In this document: one piece after another, positions 25,502-40,500 of the stretch | Layout: every line of letters starts with the position of its first letter | Numbering within the stretch: position 1 is the first letter of the stretch | Assembly (NCBI RefSeq): GCF_023716485.1 | Contig: NZ_CP092418.1 | Location: forward strand, 310,001-374,000 | Reading direction: 5' to 3' | Length of the DNA stretch: 64,000 nucleotides | Source: Microbulbifer variabilis | GTDB lineage: Bacteria > Pseudomonadota > Gammaproteobacteria > Pseudomonadales > Cellvibrionaceae | Position numbers and translations under genes: made by a program | Notes under the pieces: generated by a model | Database searches by the model: none | What the model was told of the DNA's origin: nothing | The model's input: the letters and a program-made list of their open reading frames with translations, nothing else

Positions 25502-28500
25502 ATGCAAGGTACCGGTATGAAAGCCAAAAAAAATACTCTTGAACTGAAAAAACTGACTTCTGCAATCAAGGTATCTCGCTTAGCGTATGCTGGCATGTTT
25601 GCAGGCTTACTAAGCCCTCTGGCACATGCAGGCCCGGAAGGCGGTGTGGTAAACGGTGGTAGTGGCACAATCGATGTGAATGGTACGACCACCACAATCG
25701 ATCAAAATACTGATCTGCTCTCGATAGATTGGGATTCTTTTAATCTAAGTGCTGAAGAGTTGGTTAAGTTTCTTCAGCCAAATACCTCCTCAGTCGTACT
25801 CAACCGAATTTTGGATCAAAGTGCTAGTACGATTCATGGCTCCATTGAAGCCAATGGCCACGTTATTCTAGTAAATCCGCGCGGAGTGCTCTTTACCGAA
25901 AGTGCCACTATTAATGTTGGTGCCATTACCGCCTCTGGGCTCGATATGAGCCCAGAGGATTTTATGAATGGCGACTTTACCTTTAAGGGGGAGGACGGCT
26001 CCGCGGGCTTTGTTGTAAATAAAGGTGTTATCAATGCAGCCAGTGCTGTATTGGTAGGTAAACAAGTCACCAACGCCTCGTCAGGTCTGATTAGCGCAGA
26101 GCTGGTCAGTTTGGCCGCCGCAGATGAAGCAATACTTACCTTCGATGCCGATGGCATGATCGGTGTACAAGTCACTAAAGAGGTGATGGAAAATGAACTG
26201 GGCGTCGATAGCGCCGTTTTAAATGAAGGTAATATCGATGGAGCTCAGGTTCTATTAGAGGCGAGCGTATCCGGTGACTTATTTACTGCTGCAGTAAATA
26301 ACGAAGGCACAATTAAAGCCCAGGGAATCGACACCAGCGGTGGAAAAATCCGTTTATTTGGTTCCGGCTCCAGTGTAATCAATAGTGGCGAGTTACAAGC
26401 CGCTGGTTCCACGGGCGGTCAGGTGGTGCTCGAGGGTGATACTGCAGAGCACAGAGGTGCGATTGATATGCGTGGTAGCGCTGGCCGGGGCGGTCAGGCC
26501 ATGGTTCTCGGTGATGAAGTTCTGGTCAGCGGCACCATAGATGCCCGTGGCACGGCTGGTGGTGGTGAAGTATTAATCGGTGGAGATTATCAAGGAAAGA
26601 ATTCCCGGATTCGTAATGCCAAAAAAACAACAGTCACTGAAGATGCTCATATTGACACGAGTGGTTTAGGCGAAAGCGATGGTGGTGAGGTTATTGTTTG
26701 GGCCGACCATACTACGAATTTTGCCGGGACTATTTTAGCCGAGTCAGGTAAGCAAGGTGGTGATGGTGGTTTTGTAGAAACTTCAGGTAAGGTTTATCTT
26801 AACCTTGGTGAAGATGGCATGTATGTTTCTACCTTAAGCCATGGCAAAGGAATTACAGGAGAGTGGCTATTAGATCCAGGTTGGTTCGATATTCTAGATG
26901 ATAGTTCAGAGGATGTTCCTGATTGCACAACTAACTGCATGAGTGTGGGTACATTACAGAACGCTTTAACTAATAATAGCGTAACTGTAAAAACAACTTC
27001 CAATAATGCTGCAAATGCTACTTGGAATAGTGGTAATGAAAGTTATTCTGGTGATTTCACTTACGGAATACGTATTCGAAATAATTTGAGTTGGAGCAGT
27101 AATACTACATTAACTCTAGATTCCCATGCTGGAGTAATGATACACCAAGATGCAACTGTAGATGCTGGTGGAGCTGGTAGCCTCTCTATTCTTGCCAAAA
27201 CAGATGTAATTAATAACGGAACTATTCAAGGTCTAGTAAACTTTTCTGTGGCAACAGATGGTAGTTTCATTAATGCCGCATCGGCCGTATTGAATGATAG
27301 TTATTTTGGTTCCATAACTGCTGAGAATATTCAGATTATAGCTCAAGGGGATATCGAAAATAATCTGGATGGAGATAAGGCAGCAGAAATAGTTGCTAAT
27401 AAGATCAATTTATCTGCTGGTGGCTCTTTTAATAATTACGGCAAGATAAATTTTTTAGGTATTTTAGATGATCAGGGTGCTTTTGAAGGGGATAGCTTCG
27501 AATTAAAGGTTGGTCAAAAAGGTGAGGGCTCAACTAATTATCTTGGTAAGATTTATTTTGATGGTGCATCGCAAGCTACTTTCAACGTTTTAGGTGGCAG
27601 TGGTTCTGATATATTTGTTCTTAGTGATTGGCAAGATGAAGTATTTATCACTGGGAATAATGCATTTGATCTGGTATCAACCTCAACAAATCCTGATGAG
27701 ACCAGTGTAAATCATCTAAAATTGTCCTTTTCTAGCATCGAAACTCTTAATGCCGGTGCGGGTACAGATAGTATTATCGACGGTACTGGGCAAACCGGCA
27801 GCCAGTGGATTTTGGGGGCCGGGAATAAAGAGATCACAGGCTACAATATTGCCTTCAGTGATGTAGAAACTATCCAGGCAAATGTTGGCGAGTTGGTTGG
27901 CAGGAATGACCAAGATGAAATATTTACGCTTTCTGCTTACACAGATAATGGACAGCAAAAGACCCAGATTGATACTAAAGGCATGGCCTTTACCGGTATT
28001 GATATTTTAAGCGCTGGGGACTCAAGCTCTTTTACAGACACGATTAACAGTAGTGTTAACAATAGAAACTGGGCGCTCACAACAAGTGATAACCAGGTAG
28101 AGCATGCCGATGTCATCATCAATGATGCTGATATATTCAGTGGCGGTAATGGAATACTGCAGGGTGCGTCCAATAGCAATGATAGCTACCAAATTGTAAA
28201 AAATGCTGATAGCACAACGGCGATCCAAGTTGATGGAATGCACTTCAATGGGCTTACCCGAGTGGAAGCCGGAGCACATGCTGGTGTTAACACAACAGAT
28301 ATTTTGATCGGTACCGACGAGGCCGATACGTTTGGTTTCCTTAGTGGCGAATTACATACTTACGGTATCAGCTTCACCGGTATTGAAGAAGTTAATGCTG
28401 GAGGCACAAGTAATGATGGCATTTCTGATCAACTGAATACAGAAACTGATGTAAATCTCACCGGAAATCAAGAAGAGCTGCGCAATGCCAATATCCTGTT

Positions 28501-31500
28501 CAAAGATATTGAACAGGTCGCCTTTATTAACAACTCAAACGGCAAGATTGTCGGATCGGCTATAGACGACAGCTTTATCATTGCCAGTACCGCTGACAAA
28601 ATCACAGCCAATAGTATTGACTTTACTGGCTTCAATAAAACGATTGATACCGGCGAGGGCACTGACACCGTTAGTACGCTTGTAGCCAACAGTACATGGA
28701 GTCTCTCGAATACAGATAAAGAAGCCACAAGCAGCGGAATTACCTTTACCAATATAGAAAAAGTCACCGCTTCAGATAATCAGGGCACACTGGAAAGTAA
28801 GAACGATGATAATGAATTTGCCCTGACTAGTGATGGACGTATTGATGCTGATGCTATTCGCTTTACTGGATTTACCACAATTGAGGGTAACGGTACTGCG
28901 TCACTAGATGCCAGTGCTATTAATGGCAATCTTCTTTTGCTAGATGACAACAATGTAAAAGCAGATTTTACCGATGGCAATATTATCGATATTACGATAT
29001 CCGGTATTAATGAAGCGGTAGCGAGTAATCTGCTGGGTGCGGATATCGCTTATACAGTAAAAGATACCAACAAAGTTTTCGCTAAAGCGATCACCTTCTC
29101 CGGTGTTGATCGTATTGTTGATGCTGGCTCTAGTGGAGCTGTTACCTCTGAGACCAGCGACCAGTGGGAACTCGTTTCTGCGGATAATGAAGTTAAGCAC
29201 TCAGGCATTACTTTTGCAGGAATGCGTAGTCTGACGGGTGGTAATAACACCCTCGTTGGTGCCGCTGATAACGGAGATAGCTATCAGCTTTCCCTGACAG
29301 GCGATATCACCGTTGACTCCATGATCTTTAAAGGTATTCGCAATGTGAATGCGAATACGGATGATACTAATTATACGGACACGGTAGATGCAACCGGTGC
29401 AGTTACTCTTCAAGGTAATAATGCCTTTGGTGTAACCATCGATCCTAATGGTAGCAGCTATGACATCAACTTCAGTGGCATTGATGCGGTTACTAATACA
29501 GGAATTTTAACCGGCACCACGGGTGCAGACACCTTCACCGTAGAGGGCGATAAAAAGCTGAGCAGCAAAGGCATCCAGTTCTCGGATGTGAGCTCTGTAT
29601 TAGCCGGCAACGATACTAATATTGCCGACACCGTGAATGCAAAGGCTGGAGAAACGGTTGCGCTCACCGGAATCGCAAAAGAACTGATTACCAGCAATAT
29701 CTTATTTAAACAGATTGAGGTAGCGGGTACTGGTGGTGAAAACCTTGTCGGTTCAGACTTAGCCGATACGATCGAGATTACTGGGGACAAGGCCTTCAAG
29801 GCCAATGAGATAGCCTTTACCGGTATCTCAAGTCTAAATACCGGTGCGGGTACAGACAGTATTATTGACGGTACTGGGCAAACCGGCAGTCAGTGGGTTT
29901 TGGGGGCCGGGAATAAAGAGATCACAGGCTACAATATTGCCTTCAGTGATGTAGAAACTATCCAGGCAAATGTTGGCGAGTTGGTTGGCAGGAATGACCA
30001 AGATGAAATATTTACGCTTTCTGCTTACACAGATAATGGACAGCAAAAGACCCAGATTGATACTAAAGGCATGGCCTTTACCGGTATTGATATTTTAAGC
30101 GCTGTGGACTCAAGCTCTTTTACAGACACGATTAACAGTAGTGTTAACAATAGAAACTGGGCGCTCACAACAAGTGATAACCAGATAGAGCATGCCGATG
30201 TCATCATCAATGATGCTGATATATTCAGTGGCGGTAATGGAATACTGCAGGGTGCGTCCAATAGCAATGATAGCTACCAAATTGTAAAAAATGCTGATAG
30301 CACAACGGCGATCCAAGTTGATGGAATGCACTTCAATGGGCTTACCCGAGTGGAAGCCGGAGCACATGCTGGTGTTAACACAACAGATATTTTGATCGGT
30401 ACCGACGAGGCCGATACGTTTGGTTTCCTTAGTGGCGAATTACATACTTACGGTATCAGCTTCACCGGTATTGAAGAAGTTAATGCTGGAGGCACAAGTA
30501 ATGATGGCATTTCTGATCAACTGAATACAGAAACTGATGTAAATCTCACCGGAAATCAAGAAGAGCTGCGCAATGCCAATATCCTGTTCAAAGATATTGA
30601 ACAGGTCGCCTTTATTAACAACTCAAACGGCAAGATTGTCGGATCGGCTATAGACGACAGCTTTATCATTGCCAGTACCGCTGACAAAATCACAGCCAAT
30701 AGTATTGACTTTACTGGCTTCAATAAAACGATTGATACCGGCGAGGGCACTGACACCGTTAGTACGCTTGTAGCCAACAGTACATGGAGTCTCTCGAATA
30801 CAGATAAAGAAGCCACAAGCAGCGGAATTACCTTTACCAATATAGAAAAAGTCACCGCTTCAGATAATCAGGGCACACTGGAAAGTAAGAACGATGATAA
30901 TGAATTTGCCCTGACTAGTGATGGACGTATTGATGCTGATGCTATTCGCTTTACTGGATTTACCACAATTGAGGGTAACGGTACTGCGTCACTAGATGCC
31001 AGTGCTATTAATGGCAATCTTCTTTTGCTAGATGACAACAATGTAAAAGCAGATTTTACCGATGGCAATATTATCGATATTACGATATCCGGTATTAATG
31101 AAGCGGTAGCGAGTAATCTGCTGGGTGCGGATATCGCTTATACAGTAAAAGATACCAACAAAGTTTTCGCTAAAGCGATCACCTTCTCCGGTGTTGATCG
31201 TATTGTTGATGCTGGCTCTAGTGGAGCTGTTACCTCTGAGACCAGCGACCAGTGGGAACTCGTTTCTGCGGATAATGAAGTTAAGCACTCAGGCATTACT
31301 TTTGCAGGAATGCGTAGTCTGACGGGTGGTAATAACACCCTCGTTGGTGCCGCTGATAACGGAGATAGCTATCAGCTTTCCCTGACAGGCGATATCACCG
31401 TTGACTCCATGATCTTTAAAGGTATTCGCAATGTGAATGCGAATACGGATGATACTAATTATACGGACACGGTAGATGCAACCGGTGCAGTTACTCTTCA

Positions 31501-34500
31501 AGGTAATAATGCCTTTGGTGTAACCATCGATCCTAATGGTAGCAGCTATGACATCAACTTCAGTGGCATTGATGCGGTTACTAATACAGGAATTTTAACC
31601 GGCACCACGGGTGCAGACACCTTCACCGTAGAGGGCGATAAAAAGCTGAGCAGCAAAGGCATCCAGTTCTCGGATGTGAGCTCTGTATTAGCCGGCAACG
31701 ATACTAATATTGCCGACACCGTGAATGCAAAGGCTGGAGAAACGGTTGCGCTCACCGGAATCGCAAAAGAACTGATTACCAGCAATATCTTATTTAAACA
31801 GATTGAGGTAGCGGGTACTGGTGGTGAAAACCTTGTCGGTTCAGACTTAGCCGATACGATCGAGATTACTGGGGACAAGGCCTTCAAGGCCAATGAGATA
31901 GCCTTTACCGGTATCTCAAGTCTAAATACCGGTGCGGGTACAGACAGTATTATTGACGGTACTGGGCAAACCGGCAGTCAGTGGGTTTTGGGGGCCGGGA
32001 ATAAAGAGATCACAGGCTACAATATTGCCTTCAGTGATGTAGAAACTATCCAGGCAAATGTTGGCGAGTTGGTTGGCAGGAATGACCAAGATGAAATATT
32101 TACGCTTTCTGCTTACACAGATAATGGACAGCAAAAGACCCAGATTGATACTAAAGGCATGGCCTTTACCGGTATTGATATTTTAAGCGCTGGGGACTCA
32201 AGCTCTTTTACAGACACGATTAACAGTAGTGTTAACAATAGAAACTGGGCGCTCACAACAAGTGATAACCAGATAGAGCATGCCGATGTCATCATCAATG
32301 ATGCTGATATATTCAGTGGCGGTAATGGAATACTGCAGGGTGCGTCCAATAGCAATGATAGCTACCAAATTGTAAAAAATGCTGATAGCACAACGGCGAT
32401 CCAAGTTGATGGAATGCACTTCAATGGGCTTACCCGAGTGGAAGCCGGAGCACATGCTGGTGTTAACACAACAGATATTTTGATCGGTACCGACGAGGCC
32501 GATACGTTTGGTTTCCTTAGTGGCGAATTACATACTTACGGTATCAGCTTCACCGGTATTGAAGAAGTTAATGCTGGAGGCACAAGTAATGATGGCATTT
32601 CTGATCAACTGAATACAGAAACTGATGTAAATCTCACCGGAAATCAAGAAGAGCTGCGCAATGCCAATATCCTGTTCAAAGATATTGAACAGGTCGCCTT
32701 TATTAACAACTCAAACGGCAAGATTGTCGGATCGGCTATAGACGACAGCTTTATCATTGCCAGTACCGCTGACAAAATCACAGCCAATAGTATTGACTTT
32801 ACTGGCTTCAATAAAACGATTGATACCGGCGAGGGCACTGACACCGTTAGTACGCTTGTAGCCAACAGTACATGGAGTCTCTCGAATACAGATAAAGAAG
32901 CCACAAGCAGCGGAATTACCTTTACCAATATAGAAAAAGTCACCGCTTCAGATAATCAGGGCACACTGGAAAGTAAGAACGATGATAATGAATTTGCCCT
33001 GACTAGTGATGGACGTATTGATGCTGATGCTATTCGCTTTACTGGATTTACCACAATTGAGGGTAACGGTACTGCGTCACTAGATGCCAGTGCTATTAAT
33101 GGCAATCTTCTTTTGCTAGATGACAACAATGTAAAAGCAGATTTTACCGATGGCAATATTATCGATATTACGATATCCGGTATTAATGAAGCGGTAGCGA
33201 GTAATCTGCTGGGTGCGGATATCGCTTATACAGTAAAAGATACCAACAAAGTTTTCGCTAAAGCGATCACCTTCTCCGGTGTTGATCGTATTGTTGATAC
33301 TGGCTCTAGTGGAGCTGTTACCTCTGAGACCAGCGACCAGTGGGAACTCGTTTCTGCGGATAATGAAGTTAAGCACTCAGGCATTACTTTTGCAGGAATG
33401 CGTAGTCTGACGGGTGGTAATAACACCCTCGTTGGTGCCGCTGATAACGGAGATAGCTATCAGCTTTCCCTGACAGGCGATATCACCGTTGACTCCATGA
33501 TCTTTAAAGGTATTCGCAATGTGAATGCGAATGATACTAATTATACGGACACGGTAGATGCAACCGGTGCAGTTACTCTTCAAGGTAATAATGCCTTTGG
33601 TGTAACCATCGATCCTAATGGTAGCAGCTATGACATCAACTTCAGTGGCATTGATGCGGTTACTAATACAGGAATTTTAACCGGCACCGCGGGTGCAGAC
33701 ACCTTCACCGTAGAGGGCGATAAAAAGCTGAGCAGCAAAGGCATCCAGTTCTCGGATGTGAGCTCTGTATTAGCCGGCAACGATACTAATATTGCCGACA
33801 CCGTGAATGCAAAGGCTGGAGAAACGGTTGCGCTCACCGGAATCGCAAAAGAACTGATTACCAGCAATATCTTATTTAAACAGATTGAGGTAGCGGGTAC
33901 TGGTGGTGAAAACCTTGTCGGTTCAGACTTAGCCGATACGATCGAGATTACTGGGGACAAGGCCTTCAAGGCCAATGAGATAGCCTTTACCGGTATCTCA
34001 AGTCTAAATACCGGTGCGGGTACAGACAGTATTATTGACGGTACTGGGCAAACCGGCAGTCAGTGGGTTTTGGGGGCCGGGAATAAAGAAATAACAGGCT
34101 ACAATATTGCCTTCAGTGATGTAGAAACTATCCAGGCAAATGTTGGCGAGTTGGTTGGCAGGAATGACCAAGATGAAATATTTACGCTTTCTGCTTACAC
34201 AGATAATGGACAGCAAAAGACCCAGATTGATACTAAAGGCATGGCCTTTACCGGTATTGATATTTTAAGCGCTGTGGACTCAAGCTCTTTTACAGACACG
34301 ATTAACAGTAGTGTTAACAATAGAAACTGGGCGCTCACAACAAGTGATAACCAGATAGAGCATGCCGATGTCATCATCAATGATGCTGATATATTCAGTG
34401 GCGGTAATGGAATACTGCAGGGTGCGTCCAATAGCAATGATAGCTACCAAATTGTAAAAAATGCTGATAGCACAACGGCGATCCAAGTTGATGGAATGCA

Positions 34501-37500
34501 CTTCAATGGGCTTACCCGAGTGGAAGCCGGAGCACATGCTGGTGTTAACACAACAGATATTTTGATCGGTACCGACGAGGCCGATACGTTTGGTTTCCTT
34601 AGTGGCGAATTACATACTTACGGTATCAGCTTCACCGGTATTGAAGAAGTTAATGCTGGAGGCACAAGTAATGATGGCATTTCTGATCAACTGAATACAG
34701 AAACTGATGTAAATCTCACCGGAAATCAAGAAGAGCTGCGCAATGCCAATATCCTGTTCAAAGATATTGAACAGGTCGCCTTTATTAACAACTCAAACGG
34801 CAAGATTGTCGGATCGGCTATAGACGACAGCTTTATCATTGCCAGTACCGCTGACAAAATCACAGCCAATAGTATTGACTTTACTGGCTTCAATAAAACG
34901 ATTGATACCGGCGAGGGCACTGACACCGTTAGTACGCTTGTAGCCAACAGTACATGGAGTCTCTCGAATACAGATAAAGAAGCCACAAGCAGCGGAATTA
35001 CCTTTACCAATATAGAAAAAGTCACCGCTTCAGATAATCAGGGCACACTGGAAAGTAAGAACGATGATAATGAATTTGCCCTGACTAGTGATGGACGTAT
35101 TGATGCTGATGCTATTCGCTTTACTGGATTTACCACAATTGAGGGTAACGGTACTGCGTCACTAGATGCCAGTGCTATTAATGGCAATCTTCTTTTGCTA
35201 GATGACAACAATGTAAAAGCAGATTTTACCGATGGCAATATTATCGATATTACGATATCCGGTATTAATGAAGCGGTAGCGAGTAATCTGCTGGGTGCGG
35301 ATATCGCTTATACAGTAAAAGATACCAACAAAGTTTTCGCTAAAGCGATCACCTTCTCCGGTGTTGATCGTATTGTTGATGCTGGCTCTAGTGGAGCTGT
35401 TACCTCTGAGACCAGCGACCAGTGGGAACTCGTTTCTGCGGATAATGAAGTTAAGCACTCAGGCATTACTTTTGCAGGAATGCGTAGTCTGACGGGTGGT
35501 AATAACACCCTCGTTGGTGCCGCTGATAACGGAGATAGCTATCAGCTTTCCCTGACAGGCGATATCACCGTTGACTCCATGATCTTTAAAGGTATTCGCA
35601 ATGTGAATGCGAATACGGATGATACTAATTATACGGACACGGTAGATGCAACCGGTGCAGTTACTCTTCAAGGTAATAATGCCTTTGGTGTAACCATCGA
35701 TCCTAATGGTAGCAGCTATGACATCAACTTCAGTGGCATTGATGCGGTTACTAATACAGGAATTTTAACCGGCACCACGGGTGCAGACACCTTCACCGTA
35801 GAGGGCGATAAAAAGCTGAGCAGCAAAGGCATCCAGTTCTCGGATGTGAGCTCTGTATTAGCCGGCAACGATACTAATATTGCCGACACCGTGAATGCAA
35901 AGGCTGGAGAAACGGTTGCGCTCACCGGAATCGCAAAAGAACTGATTACCAGCAATATCTTATTTAAACAGATTGAGGTAGCGGGTACTGGTGGTGAAAA
36001 CCTTGTCGGTTCAGACTTAGCCGATACGATCGAGATTACTGGGGACAAGGCCTTCAAGGCCAATGAGATAGCCTTTACCGGTATCTCAAGTCTAAATACT
36101 GGTGCGGGTACAGACAGTATTATTGACGGTACTGGGCAAACCGGCAGTCAGTGGATTTTGGGGGCCGGGAATAAAGAGATCACAGGCTACAATATTGCCT
36201 TCAGTGATGTAGAAACTATCCAGGCAAATGTTGGCGAGTTGGTTGGCAGGAATGACCAAGATGAAATATTTACGCTTTCTGCTTACACAGATAATGGACA
36301 GCAAAAGACCCAGATTGATACTAAAGGCATGGCCTTTACCGGTATTGATATTTTAAGCGCTGGGGACTCAAGCTCTTTTACAGACACGATTAACAGTAGT
36401 GTTAACAATAGAAACTGGGCGCTCACAACAAGTGATAACCAGGTAGAGCATGCCGATGTCATCATCAATGATGCTGATATATTCAGTGGCGGTAATGGAA
36501 TACTGCAGGGTGCGTCCAATAGCAATGATAGCTACCAAATTGTAAAAAATGCTGATAGCACAACGGCGATCCAAGTTGATGGGATGAGCTTCAATGGGCT
36601 TACCCGAGTGGAAGCCGGAGCACATGCTGGTGTTAATACATCGGATATTTTACTAGGCACCAATGATAAAGAAATATTTACTTTTAATGACAGTGCTGAG
36701 CTACAGGTTAATGGCTTAACGTTTACTGGTCTTGAGTCTGTCAATGCTTTGGGCGGCGATGATTATGTAGATGCCGAAAATTACTCTAATGGTCTGGAGC
36801 TAACAGGTATTGCTGGAGAGTTACGTCTTTACTCTCAGGGGTTACTTTTCCAGGATATTGAAGACGCTTACACGACAACTCTCTATGGCACCGATAATGT
36901 TGATGCTTTCAGCATAATTGAAAACGGAAATGACAACCTTGTTGTTGCCTCAGCGATTGATTTTACTGGGGTGACAATTGTCGATGCATTGGGAGGCCAG
37001 GACACCTTATCCGTCGATGAGGCAAATCTAGAAAATGGAAAAATCAACGGGATCCAATTCGTTAATCTCAGTGACATTATCTCCAGTAGCATTGTTATTG
37101 GGGCGTCCCAAGAAGGAGATTTTTATGTATTAGGGGATGGGTTGGTTTCATCTGATACTGATTCGCAAAATCCTGGATATGAATTTAATTTCACTGGTGT
37201 AACAAGTGTTAAAACAAATGGCTATGCAAGAACTGTAACTGGTTTACTTGGCCACAACTGGATAATTAATAACGCTAACACTGCGACGAATAATGGCATT
37301 ACATTTTTTGATGTCTCTTACTTAATTGCAAAGAATGCAGGTTTAGAAGGGTACTCAAATTTAGGCTGGGCTTTGACTGCTAATGATAATGAAGTAAGTC
37401 ATGCAGGAATTATTATAAAAAATGCGAATTTAATTAGTGGAGGCGGTAGCACGCTGACGGGCAAAGAAGGCTTCGCTGACACCTACACCTTCCTAGACGG

Positions 37501-40500
37501 CGGCAGCCAAGGGCAGTTAGTGAAGGTGGACGATATGCAGTTCGCCGGTCTCAGTACAGTCGCCGCCGGTGATGGAGGTGACACCGTGATTGGCCAGGCG
37601 GGCCAAGGTTGGGCCCTGACCGGCAATGCGAATGAAGTAGAGCACGGCGCGATCACCATCCAGAACGCCGAGTTTATCAGCGGCGGCATCAGCACCCTGA
37701 TGGGGGGAGACTTCGCTGACACCTACACCTTCCTCGACGGCGGCAGCCAGGGTCAGTTGGTGAAGGTGGACAATATGCAGTTCGCCGGCCTCAGCACGGT
37801 CGCCGCCGCCGGTGGTGATGACACCGTGATCGGTCAAGCGGGCCAAGGTTGGGCCCTGACCGACAATGAGAATGAAGTAGAGCACGGCGCGATCACCATC
37901 CAGAACGCCGAGTTTATCAGCGGCGGTATCAGCACCCTGATGGGGGGAGACTTCGCTGACACCTACACCTTCCTCGACGGCGGCAGCCAGGGTCAGTTGG
38001 TGAAGGTGGACAATATGCAGTTCGCCGGCCTCAGCACGGTCGCCGCCGCCGGTGGGGATGACACCGTGATCGGTCAAGCGGGCCAAGGTTGGGCCCTGAC
38101 CGACAATGAGAATGAAGTAGAGCACGGCGCGATCACCATCCAGAACGCCGAGTTTATCAGCGGCGGCATCAGCACCCTGATGGGGGGAGACTTCGCTGAC
38201 ACCTACACCTTCCTAGACGGCGGCAGCCAAGGGCAGTTAGTGAAGGTGGACGATATGCAGTTCGCCGGTCTCAGTACAGTCGCCGCCGGTGATGGAGGTG
38301 ACACCGTGATTGGCCAGGCGGGCCAAGGTTGGGCCCTGACCGGCAATGCGAATGAAGTAGAGCACGGCGCGATCACCATCCAGAACGCCGAGTTTATCAG
38401 CGGCGGCATCAGCACCCTGATGGGGGGAGACTTCGCTGACACCTACACCTTCCTCGACGGCGGCAGCCAGGGTCAGTTGGTGAAGGTGGACAATATGCAG
38501 TTCGCCGGCCTCAGCACGGTCGCCGCCGCCGGTGGTGATGACACCGTGATCGGCCAGGCGGGCCAAGGTTGGGCCCTGACCGACAATGAGAATGAAGTAG
38601 AGCACGGCACGATCACCATCCAGAACGCCGAGTTTATCAGCGGCGGCATCAGCACCCTGATGGGGGGAGACTTCGCTGACACCTACACCTTCCTCGACGG
38701 CGGCAGCCAGGGTCAGTTGGTGAAGGTGGACAATATGCAGTTCGCCGGCCTCAGCACGGTCGCCGCCGCCGGTGGTGATGACACCGTGATCGGCCAGGCG
38801 GGCCAAGGTTGGGCCCTGACCGACAATGAGAATGAAGTAGAGCACGGCGCGATCACCATCCAGAACGCCGAGTTTATCAGCGGCGGCATCAGCACCCTGA
38901 TGGGGGGAGACTTCGCTGACACCTACACCTTCCTCGACGGCGGCAGCCAGGGTCAGTTGGTGAAGGTGGACAATATGCAGTTCGCCGGCCTCAGCACGGT
39001 CGCCGCCGCCGGTGGTGATGACACCGTGATCGGCCAGGCGGGCCAAGGTTGGGCCCTGACCGACAATGAGAATGAAGTAGAGCACGGCGCGATCACCATC
39101 CAGAACGCCGAGTTTATCAGCGGCGGCATCAGCACCCTGATGGGGGGAGACTTCGCTGACACCTACACCTTCCTCGACGGCGGCAGCCAGGGTCAGTTGG
39201 TGAAGGTGGACAATATGCAGTTTGCCGGCCTCAGCACGGTCGCCGCCGCCGGTGGTGATGACACCGTGATCGGTCAGGCGGGCCAAGGTTGGGCCCTGAC
39301 CGACAATGAGAATGAAGTAGAGCACGGCACGATCACCATCCAGAACGCCGAGTTTATCAGCGGCGGCATCAGCACCCTGATGGGGGGAGACTTCGCTGAC
39401 ACCTACACCTTCCTCGACGGCGGCAGCCAGGGTCAGTTGGTGAAGGTGGACAATATGCAGTTCGCCGGCCTCAGCACGGTCGCCGCCGCCGGTGGTGATG
39501 ACACCGTGATTGGCCAGGCGGGCCAAGGTTGGGCCCTGACCGACAATGAGAATGAAGTAGAGCACGGCGCGATCACCATCCAGAACGCCGAGTTTATCAG
39601 CGGCGGCATCAGCACCCTGATGGGGGGAGACTTCGCTGACACCTACACCTTCCTCGACGGCGACAGCCAGGGTCAGTTGGTGAAGGTGGACAATATGCAG
39701 TTTGCCGGCCTCAGCACGGTCGCCGCCGCCGGTGGTGATGACACCGTGATCGGTCAGGCGGGCCAAGGTTGGGCCCTGACCGACAATGAGAATGAAGTAG
39801 AGCACGGCGCGATCACCATCCAGAACGCCGAGTTTATCAGCGGCGGCATCAGCACCCTGATGGGGGGAGACTTCGCTGACACCTACACCTTCCTCGACGG
39901 CGGCAGCCAGGGTCAGTTGGTGAAGGTGGACAATATGCAGTTCGCCGGCCTCAGCACGGTCGCCGCCGCCGGTGGTGATGACACCGTGATCGGTCAGGCG
40001 GGCCAAGGTTGGGCCCTGACCGACAATGAGAATGAAGTAGAGCACGGCACAATCACCATCCAGAACGCCGAGTTTATCAGCGGCGGCATCAGCACCCTGA
40101 TGGGGGGAGACTTCGCTGACACCTACACCTTCCTCGACGGCGGCAGCCAGGGTCAGTTGGTGAAGGTGGACAATATGCAGTTCGCCGGCCTCAGCACGGT
40201 CGCCGCCGCCGGTGGTGATGACACCGTGATCGGTCAAGCGGGCCAAGGTTGGGCCCTGACCGACAATGAGAATGAAGTAGAGCACGGCGCGATCACCATC
40301 CAGAACGCCGAGTTTATCAGCGGCGGCATCAGCACCCTGATGGGGGGAGACTTCGCTGACACCTACACCTTCCTCGATGGCGGCAGCCAAGGGCAGTTAG
40401 TGAAGGTGGACGATATGCAGTTCGCCGGCCTCAGCACAGTCGCCGCCGCCGGAGGGGATGACACCGTGATCGGTCAAGCGGGCCAGGGCTGGGCCCTGAC

